Of a stretch of DNA of 47,868 bases, positions 17,088 through 25,584 are shown piece after piece. The translations under genes and the position numbers were made by a program. This stretch comes from SAT2750 sp964476375 (GTDB lineage Bacteria > Planctomycetota > Planctomycetia > Pirellulales > Pirellulaceae), in the NCBI GenBank assembly GCA_964476375.1, contig CAYYZW010000093.1, forward strand, positions 1-47,868, written 5' to 3'. The first letter of the stretch is position 1, and each line of letters starts with the position of its first letter. The notes beneath the pieces were generated by a model. The model made no database searches, was not told the DNA's origin, and saw only the letters and a program-made list of their open reading frames with translations.

Positions 17088-18125
17088 ATGCGACAATGCA
17101 CGTTGCGTGCCGGCCTGCTGCTGCTGGTGCTGGTGGTACCCATCTCGCTTGATGGTGCTGCGCCGCTTGTCCAGTTTGAACTGGCGGCAGCCCCCGGTTT
17201 TCCGGCAACAGGGCAGCGCAAGTGGATCGACTTCATGAAACAGTGTGGTATCACGTCGATCCGTATCCGGGGTGCCAAGGCGTCCGATGAACCGGAGGTG
17301 GACAACCTCGGTACCGCGGTACGGCCTGTTTACGAAGTGACAGGCCTGATCTCGACGGACAACCGGCTCTACGTGGTGGGCGGTACTTTCCGTCATGGTG
17401 ACAAGACCGGGCTGGTGGCCTGGATCAACAAGCTCAAGGCAGACGGGGTCGAGGCGCTGACGGCTCGAACCGGTGCCTTTGGCCTGACAGACAAACAGCT
17501 GGTGATGGTCCATGAGCAACTCACCCGTCCGGTCCGCTTCTCCACCCGCGGCGAGAAAAACAGCGAGGTGGTAGAGCGTATTACCAGCCAGCTGGACCTG
17601 CGCGTAACGCTTGATGCTTCTGCCCGGCCGGCGATGGCCGGCAGTGAACTGGTGGTGGAAGAGATGCAAAAACTAAGCAGTGGCACGGTGCTGGCGGCAG
17701 TCCTCCGGCCGCTGGGGCTGGTGCTGGTACCAGGCCGACCCCAGGGTCAGCCGGTCCGGCTGCTGATCACATCGACTGCCTCGGCAAAGGAATCCTGGCC
17801 GGTCGGCTGGCCCCTGAAGAAAACACCCGGCAACGTGGCTCCGACCCTCTTCAAGTTCCTGAACGTGGAGATCCGGAACATTGTCCTGCAGGACGCGCTC
17901 GATGCACTGAAGCCGCGAATTGAATTACCGATGCTGATGGACCATAACGCGATGGTCCGCTACCGGATTGATCCCTCCACGGTGAAAGTGACCGTGCCGG
18001 CCGGCAAGACGTTTTACAAGAAAATCCTTGACCGGCTACTCTCCCAGGTCGGACTGACCTGCCAGCTGCGGGTCGATGAAGCAGAGAAGCCGTTTCTCTG
18101 GATAACCAGTGCCAAGAAGAAATAG
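17088..18125 (+). CDS. secreted protein with two secretin/STN-like repeats
   Basis: ATG 17088, preceded by CGGGAGAG, gives 345 residues with a signal peptide (LRAGLLLLVLVVPISLDGAA). After an N-terminal domain of about 150 residues there are two related modules, about 170-225 and 265-340. Each consists of a hydrophobic helix-strand pattern that resembles the short secretin/TonB N-terminal (STN) fold: VVERITSQLDLRVTLDASAR with VLAAVLRPLGLVLVPG, and VLQDALDALKPRIELPMLMD with KKILDRLLSQVGLTCQLRVD. Such modules bind partner proteins at the envelope. No gene for a secretin pore is nearby. Its stop is 7 nt from the convergent pepF stop. The assignment is by pattern and the function is unknown. Confidence 0.75.
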   Translation: MRQCTLRAGLLLLVLVVPISLDGAAPLVQFELAAAPGFPATGQRKWIDFMKQCGITSIRIRGAKASDEPEVDNLGTAVRPVYEVTGLISTDNRLYVVGGTFRHGDKTGLVAWINKLKADGVEALTARTGAFGLTDKQLVMVHEQLTRPVRFSTRGEKNSEVVERITSQLDLRVTLDASARPAMAGSELVVEEMQKLSSGTVLAAVLRPLGLVLVPGRPQGQPVRLLITSTASAKESWPVGWPLKKTPGNVAPTLFKFLNVEIRNIVLQDALDALKPRIELPMLMDHNAMVRYRIDPSTVKVTVPAGKTFYKKILDRLLSQVGLTCQLRVDEAEKPFLWITSAKKK

Positions 18126-18132
18126 CGCTGAC

Positions 18133-19968
18133 CTAGAGAAGCTCGCCCAGTTCTTTGACCAGTTGCTCGAAGTGATCGAGCGCCGTTTCCACTGCCTGGG
18201 GCTCTTCCATGTCCACCCCGGCATCCCGCAGCAGATCCAGCGGATCCTTGCTGCAGCCTCCTTTGAGAAAACCGAGGTACTTGTCCAGTTCCTGCTGGCC
18301 CCCGGCAAGAACCTGTCGGCTGAGCGTGATGGCAGCCGACAGACCGGTCGCGTACTTGTAGACGTAGAAAGCCCGGTAGAAATGCGGGATCCGGAAACAC
18401 TCCAGTGGGAGTTCGTCATCGATCACAAAGTCCGGTCCAAAATAGTCCTGGAGCAGGCTGCCATAGGCACCACGCAATGACTTCACGGTCAGCGGCTCTC
18501 CATCTTCGGCCATCTCGTGGGTGACCTTCTCGAACTCGGCAAACATGGTCTGCCGGAGGATGGTGCCGCGGATATCATCCACCAGGCGGTTGAGCAGGTA
18601 GGCTCGCTCGCGGTCGTCAGCCGCGTTCTTGAGGAGATGGTCGGCCAGCAGTTGCTCGTTGAACGTGCTCGCCACCTCCGCCACAAAGATCATGTAATCA
18701 TAATAGGCAAAGGGCTGGTTACCGGAGGAGTAATAGGAGTGCATCGAGTGCCCTGCCTCGTGCGTCAGCGTGAAAGTGTCGTTGAGCACGTCGGGCTTGT
18801 AGTTCATCAGGATATAGGGATCCCCGTCGAAAGAACCACAGCTAAAGGCACCGCTCTGTTTTCCCTGGTTCGGGTAGCGGTCACACCAGCGACCTCGCAG
18901 CCCTTCTTCCAGCACCGAGGTGTAATCGCTTCCGAGTGGTTCCAGGGAGCGGATCACCAGCTCCACCGCTTCATCCCAGCTGCGCCGTATTTCCAGGTCG
19001 CTGAGAATCGGCACGTAGGTATCGTAGTGATGGATGTCATCGAGCTCCATCGTCCGCCGCCTCAGGTCGTAGTACTCGTGGAGTACGGGCAGCTTGTTGC
19101 GGACCGAGCTGATCAGGTTGTCGTAGACCGACTGGGGCATGTTGTCCGGGAAGAGGGCTGCTGCCAGGCTGCTTTCATGGCCCCGTGCCTTGGCATAGTA
19201 GACATCCTTCTGGATGGAGCCGCCAAGTGTGGCCGCCAGCGTATTCTCGTGTGCCTCGAATTGCTGGTAGTACTGCTGGAAAGCAGTTCTGCGGACATCC
19301 CGGTCGGGAGAATGCAGCAGTTCGATGAAACTGGAATTACTCAGCTCTACCTGCTCCCCCTTCTCGTTGGTGACCAGGCCGAATTTCATGTCGGCATTGT
19401 GCAGCTGGCTGAAGGCCTTCCGTGCCGCCTGGGACATCTCGCTCTGCATCGCCAGCAGGCGTTCCTCGTTCTCGCCAAGCGTGTGTGGCCGGTAGCGGAC
19501 AATCCGTTCCAGCAGGAGTCGCTCCCCGGCCAGTTCTGGATCCCCCAGCAGGGTATCCATGACAGCTGGATCGATTGCCAGGATTTCCGGTCGAATGAAA
19601 CTGGCCGCCTGGGCTGCCTGGGAGGCGATGTTCTGAAAGCGACTGAACATGCCCTGGTAATCACTGTTTGCCTGGTCCTCCGTCGTTCTCAGGAAAGCAT
19701 AGGTGCCAACCCGTTCCCCCTCCTGCTCGATTGCCAGGTCCAGGGTGAGGCAGGCCTTGAGCGTTTGTGCATCGTCGGAGAGCTGTCCCTGGAATTCGCT
19801 GTAACGGTTGATTTGCTTGCTGAACTGCTCCAGGGCCTCCTCCCACTGCTCGTCCGAACCGTAAAGGCTAGAGAGATCCCACGTATCCTCCAGGGCAATC
19901 TCGCTGCGCGGAGGAAGCCGTTTAATGCTCGTGTCTGTTGTCGGTTTTACGCTTGTTTTTTTTGTCAT
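18133..19968 (-). CDS. pepF: oligoendopeptidase F (M3B metallopeptidase)
   Basis: This 611-residue cytoplasmic enzyme cleaves short peptides. The zinc site is TLTH403-E-A-G-H407-SMHSYYS, and the downstream FVAEVASTFNEQLLADHLL supplies the third ligand Glu. The N-terminal helical domain (LSSLYGSDEQWEEALEQF) and the FYRAFYVYKYATGLSAA segment before the C-terminus are typical of PepF, and the length matches the family (about 600). Its start lies 9 nt after the stop of fabH on the same strand, so the two are likely co-transcribed. Confidence 0.96.
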   Translation of the reverse strand: MTKKTSVKPTTDTSIKRLPPRSEIALEDTWDLSSLYGSDEQWEEALEQFSKQINRYSEFQGQLSDDAQTLKACLTLDLAIEQEGERVGTYAFLRTTEDQANSDYQGMFSRFQNIASQAAQAASFIRPEILAIDPAVMDTLLGDPELAGERLLLERIVRYRPHTLGENEERLLAMQSEMSQAARKAFSQLHNADMKFGLVTNEKGEQVELSNSSFIELLHSPDRDVRRTAFQQYYQQFEAHENTLAATLGGSIQKDVYYAKARGHESSLAAALFPDNMPQSVYDNLISSVRNKLPVLHEYYDLRRRTMELDDIHHYDTYVPILSDLEIRRSWDEAVELVIRSLEPLGSDYTSVLEEGLRGRWCDRYPNQGKQSGAFSCGSFDGDPYILMNYKPDVLNDTFTLTHEAGHSMHSYYSSGNQPFAYYDYMIFVAEVASTFNEQLLADHLLKNAADDRERAYLLNRLVDDIRGTILRQTMFAEFEKVTHEMAEDGEPLTVKSLRGAYGSLLQDYFGPDFVIDDELPLECFRIPHFYRAFYVYKYATGLSAAITLSRQVLAGGQQELDKYLGFLKGGCSKDPLDLLRDAGVDMEEPQAVETALDHFEQLVKELGELL

Positions 19969-19977
19969 CGGGTTAGA

Positions 19978-21039
19978 TTACCAGCGAATAAGTGCCGTCC
20001 CCCAGGCAAGACCAGCCCCAAAACCGCTCATCAGGACCAGGTCTCCGCGATCGATCCTGCCCTCGCGGCAGACCTCGTCCAGGACCAGTGGGATGCTGGC
20101 TGACGATGTGTTGCCGTAGCGGTCCAGGTTGGAGGGGACTTTCTCCGAGTCAATTCCCAGGTGTTCCACGGCCGCATCGAGAATGCGGATGTTGGCCTGG
20201 TGAAAAAGGGCGATTTGGACGTCCTCGATAGAGTGGCCGGTGGAGTCAAGAACCTGGCGGGTGGATTCCGCCAGGGTGCGGACGGCCCACTTGAAGACGG
20301 CCCGGCCATCCATAATAAGGAAATTCTCGTTCTCCTGAAGCATCTTGAGCGTGATCGGCTTGCGTGTTCCCCCGGCTGGAATCTGCAGAAGTTCCGCTCC
20401 ACAACCGTCCGCTCCGAGGGTGTAGGCGAGCATCCCCTGGTCTTCATTCCCCGCTCCCAGCAGGACCGCTCCGGCCCCGTCTCCAAAGAGTGGGAAGGTT
20501 TTTTTGTCCTCCGGATTGACCGTGCGGCTCATCATGTCTGCACCGATCACCAGGACGTGCCGGTAGGTTCCGTTATGGACAAACTGCATCCCGGTCACCA
20601 TGGCGTACATGAACCCGGCACAGGCGGCACTGATGTCCATGGCCGGGGCGTTGGATCCGATGGCCCGCTGGACATGGCAGGCGGTCGATGGAGTGGGCTG
20701 GTCCGGCGTGATTGTGGAAACGAGGATCAGGTCGACGTCCATGGGCTCGAGTTCCGCCGCTTCCAGGCAGTGCAGGGCGGCCCGGGTGGCCATGTCACTG
20801 GTCGCCTCTTCCGGCCCGGCACAGTGCCGGGACTGGATCCCGGTTCGCTGGACGATCCAGTCGGCATCGTAGCCGTGTTCAGCCAGTTCCTCGTTATGAA
20901 CCACTCGCTCGGGAGCGGCCCGGCCGGTTGCCAGCACCTGTACCCCGGTCAGCTTGCTGACCTGCCGGCTGACTGAACCGGAGGTCAGGGCAGCAGGCTT
21001 TGCCTGGTCAGCGGGCGTTGTCTTGGGAGGAGATGCCAT
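19978..21039 (-). CDS. fabH: beta-ketoacyl-ACP synthase III
   Basis: The enzyme condenses acetyl-CoA (or a branched acyl-CoA) with malonyl-ACP to start fatty acid synthesis. The catalytic triad is visible: DISAAC140-AGFMYA, ALFH280-QANIRILDA and YGN310-TSSASIP. A conserved GFGAGLAWG loop ends the protein. At 353 residues it is about 30 longer than typical FabH because of a Pro/Ala-rich N-terminal extension (MASPPKTTPADQAKPAALTS) that could be trimmed if the true start is internal. It is followed 9 nt later by pepF. No other fatty acid synthesis gene is present here. Confidence 0.95.
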   Translation of the reverse strand: MASPPKTTPADQAKPAALTSGSVSRQVSKLTGVQVLATGRAAPERVVHNEELAEHGYDADWIVQRTGIQSRHCAGPEEATSDMATRAALHCLEAAELEPMDVDLILVSTITPDQPTPSTACHVQRAIGSNAPAMDISAACAGFMYAMVTGMQFVHNGTYRHVLVIGADMMSRTVNPEDKKTFPLFGDGAGAVLLGAGNEDQGMLAYTLGADGCGAELLQIPAGGTRKPITLKMLQENENFLIMDGRAVFKWAVRTLAESTRQVLDSTGHSIEDVQIALFHQANIRILDAAVEHLGIDSEKVPSNLDRYGNTSSASIPLVLDEVCREGRIDRGDLVLMSGFGAGLAWGTALIRW

Positions 21040-21121
21040 GGCAGGTTCGGGATGGAGATGGTCTACAGTGGAACAATATAGACGTCCTCAGTTGCTTTCG
21101 AAAGTCACAATCTATGCCGGC

Positions 21122-22243
21122 TTAAGCAGGCTGGCTGGATAAATCAATCCAGCTTCCAGACTCGTGTGACTGGAGAACCGAATCGGCAACAAGCTGGGCC
21201 CGGCGGCCATCCTCGAAACTTGGTACGGCAGGCCGCTCTTCCACGATGGCAGAGACAAATTCCCAGACCAGGTCGTAACGGAACACCGTTGCCGGTTCCC
21301 CCTCGGATGGATCCCGTGGGCTCTCCGCTGGAGAAAGAAATTCTACCGGGACATCGACCGGTTCCAGGTCCTGGCCTGTCCGGCCAAGCAGGAGCGTGTT
21401 TGGCTCGTGGAGCCGGTACACGGCCGATGCCTGGCTCCCGTTGATTTCTGCCCACTCGTGGCCGAAGCCGTTCAGGTCGTATCCCTTGGCCAGGGTTGTC
21501 CCTTCCCAGACACCCACGCTGCCCGACTGAAAAATACCGATCATGGCAGACCAGTCATCGACTTCAGATGGTTTGCATGCTTCCCCCTGCTCGGTCTCTG
21601 TGCGGGGCGCATACTGGGCGACCGCCCCGCAGACACGTTCGATTGGGCCCATCAGGTCCATGGCGAAATCAATGCGGTGAATTGTCATGTCAAAAAGGTC
21701 TCCGGCGCCAGCCAGGTCCTTGTACTGTCGCCATCCCCAGCTTGTCTCCGGCCAGTCCAGGAAGCGCTGGCTACGGAAATGGCGAAGGTCTCCCAGTTGT
21801 CCTGTTGAAGCGAGGTGCTTGAGGTACCGCATCGAGGGTGCAAAGCGGTATGTGAAGGCGGTCATGTGGACGATTCCAGCCTGTTCAGCCGCATCGACCA
21901 TCTGCTGGACTTCCCCGGCGTTGAGGCCAAGCGGTTTCTCGCACATCACGTGTTTGCCGGCTTTGGCGGCCGCGACTGCCATCGGGCAGTGGGTGAAATT
22001 TGGAGTGGCGATAATGACTGCATCGATGTCAGGATCCTCACAGATCTCCAGGTAGTCGGTGGTCACCCTGTCGATGGCCCAGTCTGACTTGCGCTGCTCC
22101 AGCAGGGATTCACTGGAATCACAGGCTGCCACGAGCTCGGCTCGAGGGTCCAGTCGGATTCCCGGAACGTGGTGATAGTCGCTGACAGCACCCGCACCGA
22201 TGATCGCGATACGTATTCGTGCGTGACCAGGTTGTTCTGACAT
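21122..22243 (-). CDS. Gfo/Idh/MocA family oxidoreductase (second copy)
   Basis: This 373-residue dehydrogenase begins IRIAIIGAGAVSDYHHVPG, a canonical GxGxxx nucleotide-binding start, and has AGKHVMCEKPLGLNAGEV with the EKP lysine. The catalytic region reads DLAGAGDLFDMTIHRIDFAMDLMG, where His follows the GDLxDMTIH motif common in myo-inositol dehydrogenase-like members. ATG 22243 follows a GAGGAG site. It is not close to the first copy in sequence (different catalytic-domain motif), so the two probably act on different sugars. It stands upstream of fabH on the same strand with an 82-nt gap. Confidence 0.93.
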   Translation of the reverse strand: MSEQPGHARIRIAIIGAGAVSDYHHVPGIRLDPRAELVAACDSSESLLEQRKSDWAIDRVTTDYLEICEDPDIDAVIIATPNFTHCPMAVAAAKAGKHVMCEKPLGLNAGEVQQMVDAAEQAGIVHMTAFTYRFAPSMRYLKHLASTGQLGDLRHFRSQRFLDWPETSWGWRQYKDLAGAGDLFDMTIHRIDFAMDLMGPIERVCGAVAQYAPRTETEQGEACKPSEVDDWSAMIGIFQSGSVGVWEGTTLAKGYDLNGFGHEWAEINGSQASAVYRLHEPNTLLLGRTGQDLEPVDVPVEFLSPAESPRDPSEGEPATVFRYDLVWEFVSAIVEERPAVPSFEDGRRAQLVADSVLQSHESGSWIDLSSQPA

Positions 22244-22594
22244 GGTGTGGCTCCTCGGCGTGTGTAGAAAAAGTCAGCCTGAATGGTTTTCACCAACTGC
22301 TGGTAACGAAGGGCGGTATGGATTCGAACATTACGGTGCTGGCCGGTGGTACTCAAGGGGGGGGATAGCCGGGAAACCAGACAAGCGGATGATAACCTGC
22401 CCTGAGGGTGGAGCCTGAAAACCCTTACCATACCCCCCAATAGGGGGTGTCATGTGTCAGATTATGGTGTAGATTTGAAGGTTTGTCTTTAGCGGGCAGA
22501 AGTCCCAGAGGGAAGGGTTCCCGGATGACTGCCTGAATTGCTCTTTCGGCCTGAAAACAGGGCGTTAGGGCGTAAAAGGAAATTGAGCGAGCGT
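22244..22594. other. intergenic region, 351 nt
   Basis: This is the divergent region between the second Gfo/Idh/MocA gene and the NRDE gene. I see no gene. It contains a strong short hairpin at 22430-22450 and a small GGGAA/TTCCC hairpin at 22510-22522. No convincing promoter pair was found by eye. Confidence 0.6.
22430..22450. repeat. perfect inverted repeat ACCCCC-CAATA-GGGGGT
   Basis: Six perfect base pairs (ACCCCC with GGGGGT) around a 5-nt loop, with one A-T and one T-G pair extending outward to 22430 and 22450. It stands alone in a gene-free region with no T-tract, so it is either an RNA hairpin in a leader or a binding site. Confidence 0.6.
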
Positions 22595-23368
22595 ATGTGT
22601 TTACTTGCTATTCAGTACCGACTTGATGAACAGACACCGATCCTGGTGGCTGCCAACCGGGAAGAATTTTATGACCGCCCGAGCAGTCCGCCATCGATCC
22701 AGTCGGGAAAGCCTCGTGTTCTTAGTGGTTTGGATCAACAGAGTGGTGGCACCTGGCTGGGTGTCAACCAGTACGGCATGTTTGTCGGAGCCAGTAACCG
22801 GCGGAAGCTGATTCCACCGATCGCGCCCCGCAGTCGTGGCACGCTTTGCAAGGATCTGCTCCGTTGTGCCTCTGCCCAGGAAGCGATGCACCTCGCGATG
22901 GAAGAGCTTGCCACGAATCGATACGAGGGGGTGAACTTTGTCATCGCGGATGCCGATAGCGGCTGGGTGGTCCACGGGGGTGACGAACCGAACGTGGTCA
23001 AACTGGAAGAGGGTCTCTCGGTGATTGCTAACCGTGACCTGAACGATCCTCGTGATGAACGGGTCGCGCTGGCTCACCGGTTCCTGACACTGCAGACACT
23101 GGATTCTCCGGTCAAGTTCCTGGCAGTTGCCAGTAAGGCCTTCGCACGACCTGCCACGGCGCCGGGACGTCCCAGCATGGTGGTTCGCAGCAAGGATCGT
23201 GGAACGGTTAGTTCGACGCTGTTGTGCCTTGGCGAAAAACCCCGCGATGCCATTTACCAGTACGCGATGGGGCCCCCAGACGAGGCAGTCTACGAGGATT
23301 ATTCGCCTCTCCTGCGGGATATTCTCAGTCGTGGCCTGAGAGAAGCCAGGACCGAAGCAGAGGCCTAG
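22595..23368 (+). CDS. NRDE / TANGO2-like protein
   Basis: ATG 22595 gives 257 residues and places Cys at position 2 (MCLLAIQY), as expected for this family, in which an N-terminal Cys resembles Ntn-hydrolases. The naming NRDE motif appears as AANREEFYDRPS, followed by GGTWLGVNQYGMFVGASNRR and YEGVNFVIADADSGWVVHGG. The family (DUF833, related to animal TANGO2) is widespread; proposed roles include heme handling and metabolite repair, none settled. A longer frame from 22538 would bury the conserved MC start. pyrE follows 19 nt downstream on the same strand, suggesting one transcript. Confidence 0.9.
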   Translation: MCLLAIQYRLDEQTPILVAANREEFYDRPSSPPSIQSGKPRVLSGLDQQSGGTWLGVNQYGMFVGASNRRKLIPPIAPRSRGTLCKDLLRCASAQEAMHLAMEELATNRYEGVNFVIADADSGWVVHGGDEPNVVKLEEGLSVIANRDLNDPRDERVALAHRFLTLQTLDSPVKFLAVASKAFARPATAPGRPSMVVRSKDRGTVSSTLLCLGEKPRDAIYQYAMGPPDEAVYEDYSPLLRDILSRGLREARTEAEA

Positions 23369-23387
23369 CCCGATTGCCAGCACAAGG

Positions 23388-23951
23388 ATGGAGCCCGTGT
23401 ACGATAAGCAGGCATTGATGGACCTGGTGCGAGAGCATGCCCTGGAGTTCGGCCAGTTCACCCTGGCCTCCGGAAAACAGGCCAGTTTTTACCTGGACTG
23501 CCGAAAGGTTACCCTTCATAGCGAGGGGGCACGCCAGATCGGTGCGGGGATTCTGGAGCTTCTGGGTGATTCACTACCCGATGCGGTAGGTGGCATGGCG
23601 ATTGGTGCCGATCCGATCTCCGCGGCAGTGATCACGACTGCCGCCTACCAGGGCCTGTCCCTGCGCGGCTTCATTGTCCGCAAGGAAACCAAGGAGCATG
23701 GCAAGGGCCGGATGGTGGAAGGCCCAGTCGAACCTGGCCAGCACGTGGTGATTGTCGAGGATGTGGTCACGACAGGGGGAAGTTCGCTTCGGGCGATTGA
23801 ACACGTGGAAGCTTTCGGGCTTCATGTCGATGGGGTGATCGCCATTATCGACCGCCTGGAGGGTGGTGCGGAAGCTTTCGCCGAGCGCGGATATGAGCTG
23901 CGAACCCTGCTGACGATCGAGGATCTTGGAATCCCGACCGGTGACGGCTAG
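23388..23951 (+). CDS. pyrE: orotate phosphoribosyltransferase
   Basis: The enzyme joins orotate and PRPP to give orotidine monophosphate in pyrimidine synthesis. The 187-residue length is typical. The PRPP-binding loop is VVIVEDVVTTGGSS at residues 120-133. The N-terminal LASGKQASFYLDCRK and GFIVRKETKEHGKGRMVEG, the mobile catalytic loop, are both intact. ATG 23388 is 19 nt after the NRDE gene and overlaps no other gene. The stop is only 4 nt from the stop of the convergent L,D-transpeptidase gene. Confidence 0.97.
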   Translation: MEPVYDKQALMDLVREHALEFGQFTLASGKQASFYLDCRKVTLHSEGARQIGAGILELLGDSLPDAVGGMAIGADPISAAVITTAAYQGLSLRGFIVRKETKEHGKGRMVEGPVEPGQHVVIVEDVVTTGGSSLRAIEHVEAFGLHVDGVIAIIDRLEGGAEAFAERGYELRTLLTIEDLGIPTGDG

Positions 23952-23955
23952 GGGG

Positions 23956-25146
23956 CTAGCGGCGGATCAGCACCTGGGAGCCTGCCGAGAGAATCCCGTA
24001 GACATCGGAACTGTCTGTCTGGTTCAAGCGGATGCAGCCAAGTTGTGAATTGGCAACCTCCTCGCTCTGTGCTGAAGCATGCAGACAAACCTGGTTTCCT
24101 AGGTCCAGCCAGATATGTCCATAGGGGTTTCGCGGATCACCACCAGGGATAACACTTCCATCCCCGACATAGTAGGACCGTTCCTGTTGCTTGGCCAGCA
24201 CCGTGTATTGACCCGGTTCCGGGTAGGGATCGGCACCCACCTGGCAGGGAAAGCGACCCGCGTAAAGCTGGCCTACGAAGAGCGTGATTTCCTTGTCCGA
24301 CAGGTCCACACGTGCTCGGAACGGTCCTTTCACGACCTTTAATTCTGAACCCGGGGTCAGGAGTGTGGCATCCTGGATCCCATTAATATTCTGCAGCAAC
24401 CTGGCCGGAACCCGGTACTGGTGAGCGATCATCTCCAGCGAGTCATTTGCTTGCACGCTGTAGGGAGGTTCGACGAGGTGTTTTTGCGAGTAGATCACCT
24501 CCCCGGCAAGGTAATCAAGAATCTCCAGGAGCTGTTGCTGGTAATCCAGGTTGATCTGGTTATTGCCGTGGTACTGGGAGAGTGTCAGCAGGCCTGCACG
24601 CAGATCCCCCTGTTCCACCTGCTGTTTCGCAACGCTCCAAGCTTGCCGAAAGACTTTGTCCGCCTCCTCGGCCGTCGGGGTGGACTGTTCTTCACCGATG
24701 GTAACGGCCTCTGGCCCGGATGGATTCTCCTCCTCCAGGATTTCCTCCATGGTATCCTCCGGTACTAATCCGGCCCCGGCTGCTACAACCCCCGGATCCG
24801 CTCCTGGTGACGGCTCAAGATCCTCCGGCGAGACAACGTTGTCGCCATCCGTGATCGCCACGGATGCTTCTTCCGGCGGCGCTGGACCGATAACCTCGGC
24901 AGGTGTTTCCGGCCCTGGCTCATCGACAGGGCTGGAATCGAGTGTCAGGACGACGGGATCTTCTGTTCCAGCCAATGTACCAGGGTTCTCTTCTCCCTGG
25001 GTGTTCACCGGTGGTGTGACTTCTTGTTCCAGCAGGTCCGAAATACCTTGCAGCGGTGGGGGATCCGGCGTGTACAGGATCACGTAAGCACCATAGAGTA
25101 TCACCATCATGAAGACGATGAGCAGGGCGGTCTTGATGGATTGCAT
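23956..25146 (-). CDS. LysM and L,D-transpeptidase (YkuD) protein
   Basis: A single transmembrane helix (about 5-24) anchors this 396-residue protein, followed by a long acidic, Pro-rich linker to about residue 160. A LysM domain (YSVQANDSLEMIAHQYRVPA, 229-272) should bind cell-wall glycan. The C-terminal YkuD domain has CLH356-ASAQSE and SQLGC371-IR373-L, the His/Cys/Arg catalytic set. Such enzymes form 3-3 or lipoprotein crosslinks in peptidoglycan, which is notable because planctomycetes were long thought to lack it; their wall has since been shown to contain peptidoglycan. ATG 25146 has a perfect AAGGAGG site 8 nt upstream. Confidence 0.94.
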   Translation of the reverse strand: MQSIKTALLIVFMMVILYGAYVILYTPDPPPLQGISDLLEQEVTPPVNTQGEENPGTLAGTEDPVVLTLDSSPVDEPGPETPAEVIGPAPPEEASVAITDGDNVVSPEDLEPSPGADPGVVAAGAGLVPEDTMEEILEEENPSGPEAVTIGEEQSTPTAEEADKVFRQAWSVAKQQVEQGDLRAGLLTLSQYHGNNQINLDYQQQLLEILDYLAGEVIYSQKHLVEPPYSVQANDSLEMIAHQYRVPARLLQNINGIQDATLLTPGSELKVVKGPFRARVDLSDKEITLFVGQLYAGRFPCQVGADPYPEPGQYTVLAKQQERSYYVGDGSVIPGGDPRNPYGHIWLDLGNQVCLHASAQSEEVANSQLGCIRLNQTDSSDVYGILSAGSQVLIRR

Positions 25147-25247
25147 TTTCGTCCTCCTTGACGAAAAACGTTCTACGGAATGTTTGGTTGAAAAACGTGT
25201 GGCCGGCTTCCAGTCGGGGCTGGTGATTCTGGTGGGAACCGGGAGCA

Positions 25248-25532
25248 GTGATTGTTGTGGTAGTCTCCCAGGATGATTGGTACGACGGTGAGGACCAGGA
25301 GTCCTGGTGGGATGACGCCGAGCTTGACCTTCCGGATGATCAGGCTGGAGAAGTTGTTCCCTGTCCTCACTGTGGTCTTGAAATATACGAGGAAGCCCAG
25401 CAGTGTCCTCACTGTGGAGATTATGTTACTCACCGTTTGAGCATCTGGTCGCAGCGGCCCATCTGGTGGACGATGATTGGAGTGCTCGGCATCCTGGCGA
25501 CGCTCCTGGCCCTTGCAATGGGCCCGTGGTAG
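25248..25532 (+). CDS. small zinc-ribbon membrane protein
   Basis: GTG 25248 gives 94 residues; a GTG at 25257 has better spacing to the GGGAG site at 25241-25245 and is an equal candidate. An acidic N-terminal segment is followed by a zinc ribbon (C39-PHC42 and C53-PHC56) and one transmembrane helix at about 72-92. It resembles the zinc-ribbon membrane proteins common in planctomycetes, with no known function. It is divergent from the L,D-transpeptidase gene and convergent with rarA. Confidence 0.75.
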   Translation: MIVVVVSQDDWYDGEDQESWWDDAELDLPDDQAGEVVPCPHCGLEIYEEAQQCPHCGDYVTHRLSIWSQRPIWWTMIGVLGILATLLALAMGPW

Positions 25533-25584
25533 GGTCGTGGCGCCGGGCGGCCCAGCGAATAGTAGGTGATCAAGAGGGTTGCTG

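Noticed and set aside
15909..17669. Extended 586-codon version of the sugar isomerase-like gene
   Set aside because: The N-terminal extension is antisense to the divergent secretin-like gene and does not look like protein; ATG 16907 has a good ribosome site.
18517..20103. Long open frame (528 codons) on the plus strand opposite pepF and the end of fabH
   Set aside because: It mirrors the codon pattern of a clear pepF gene, has no recognisable domain, and such long antisense frames are common in GC-rich DNA.
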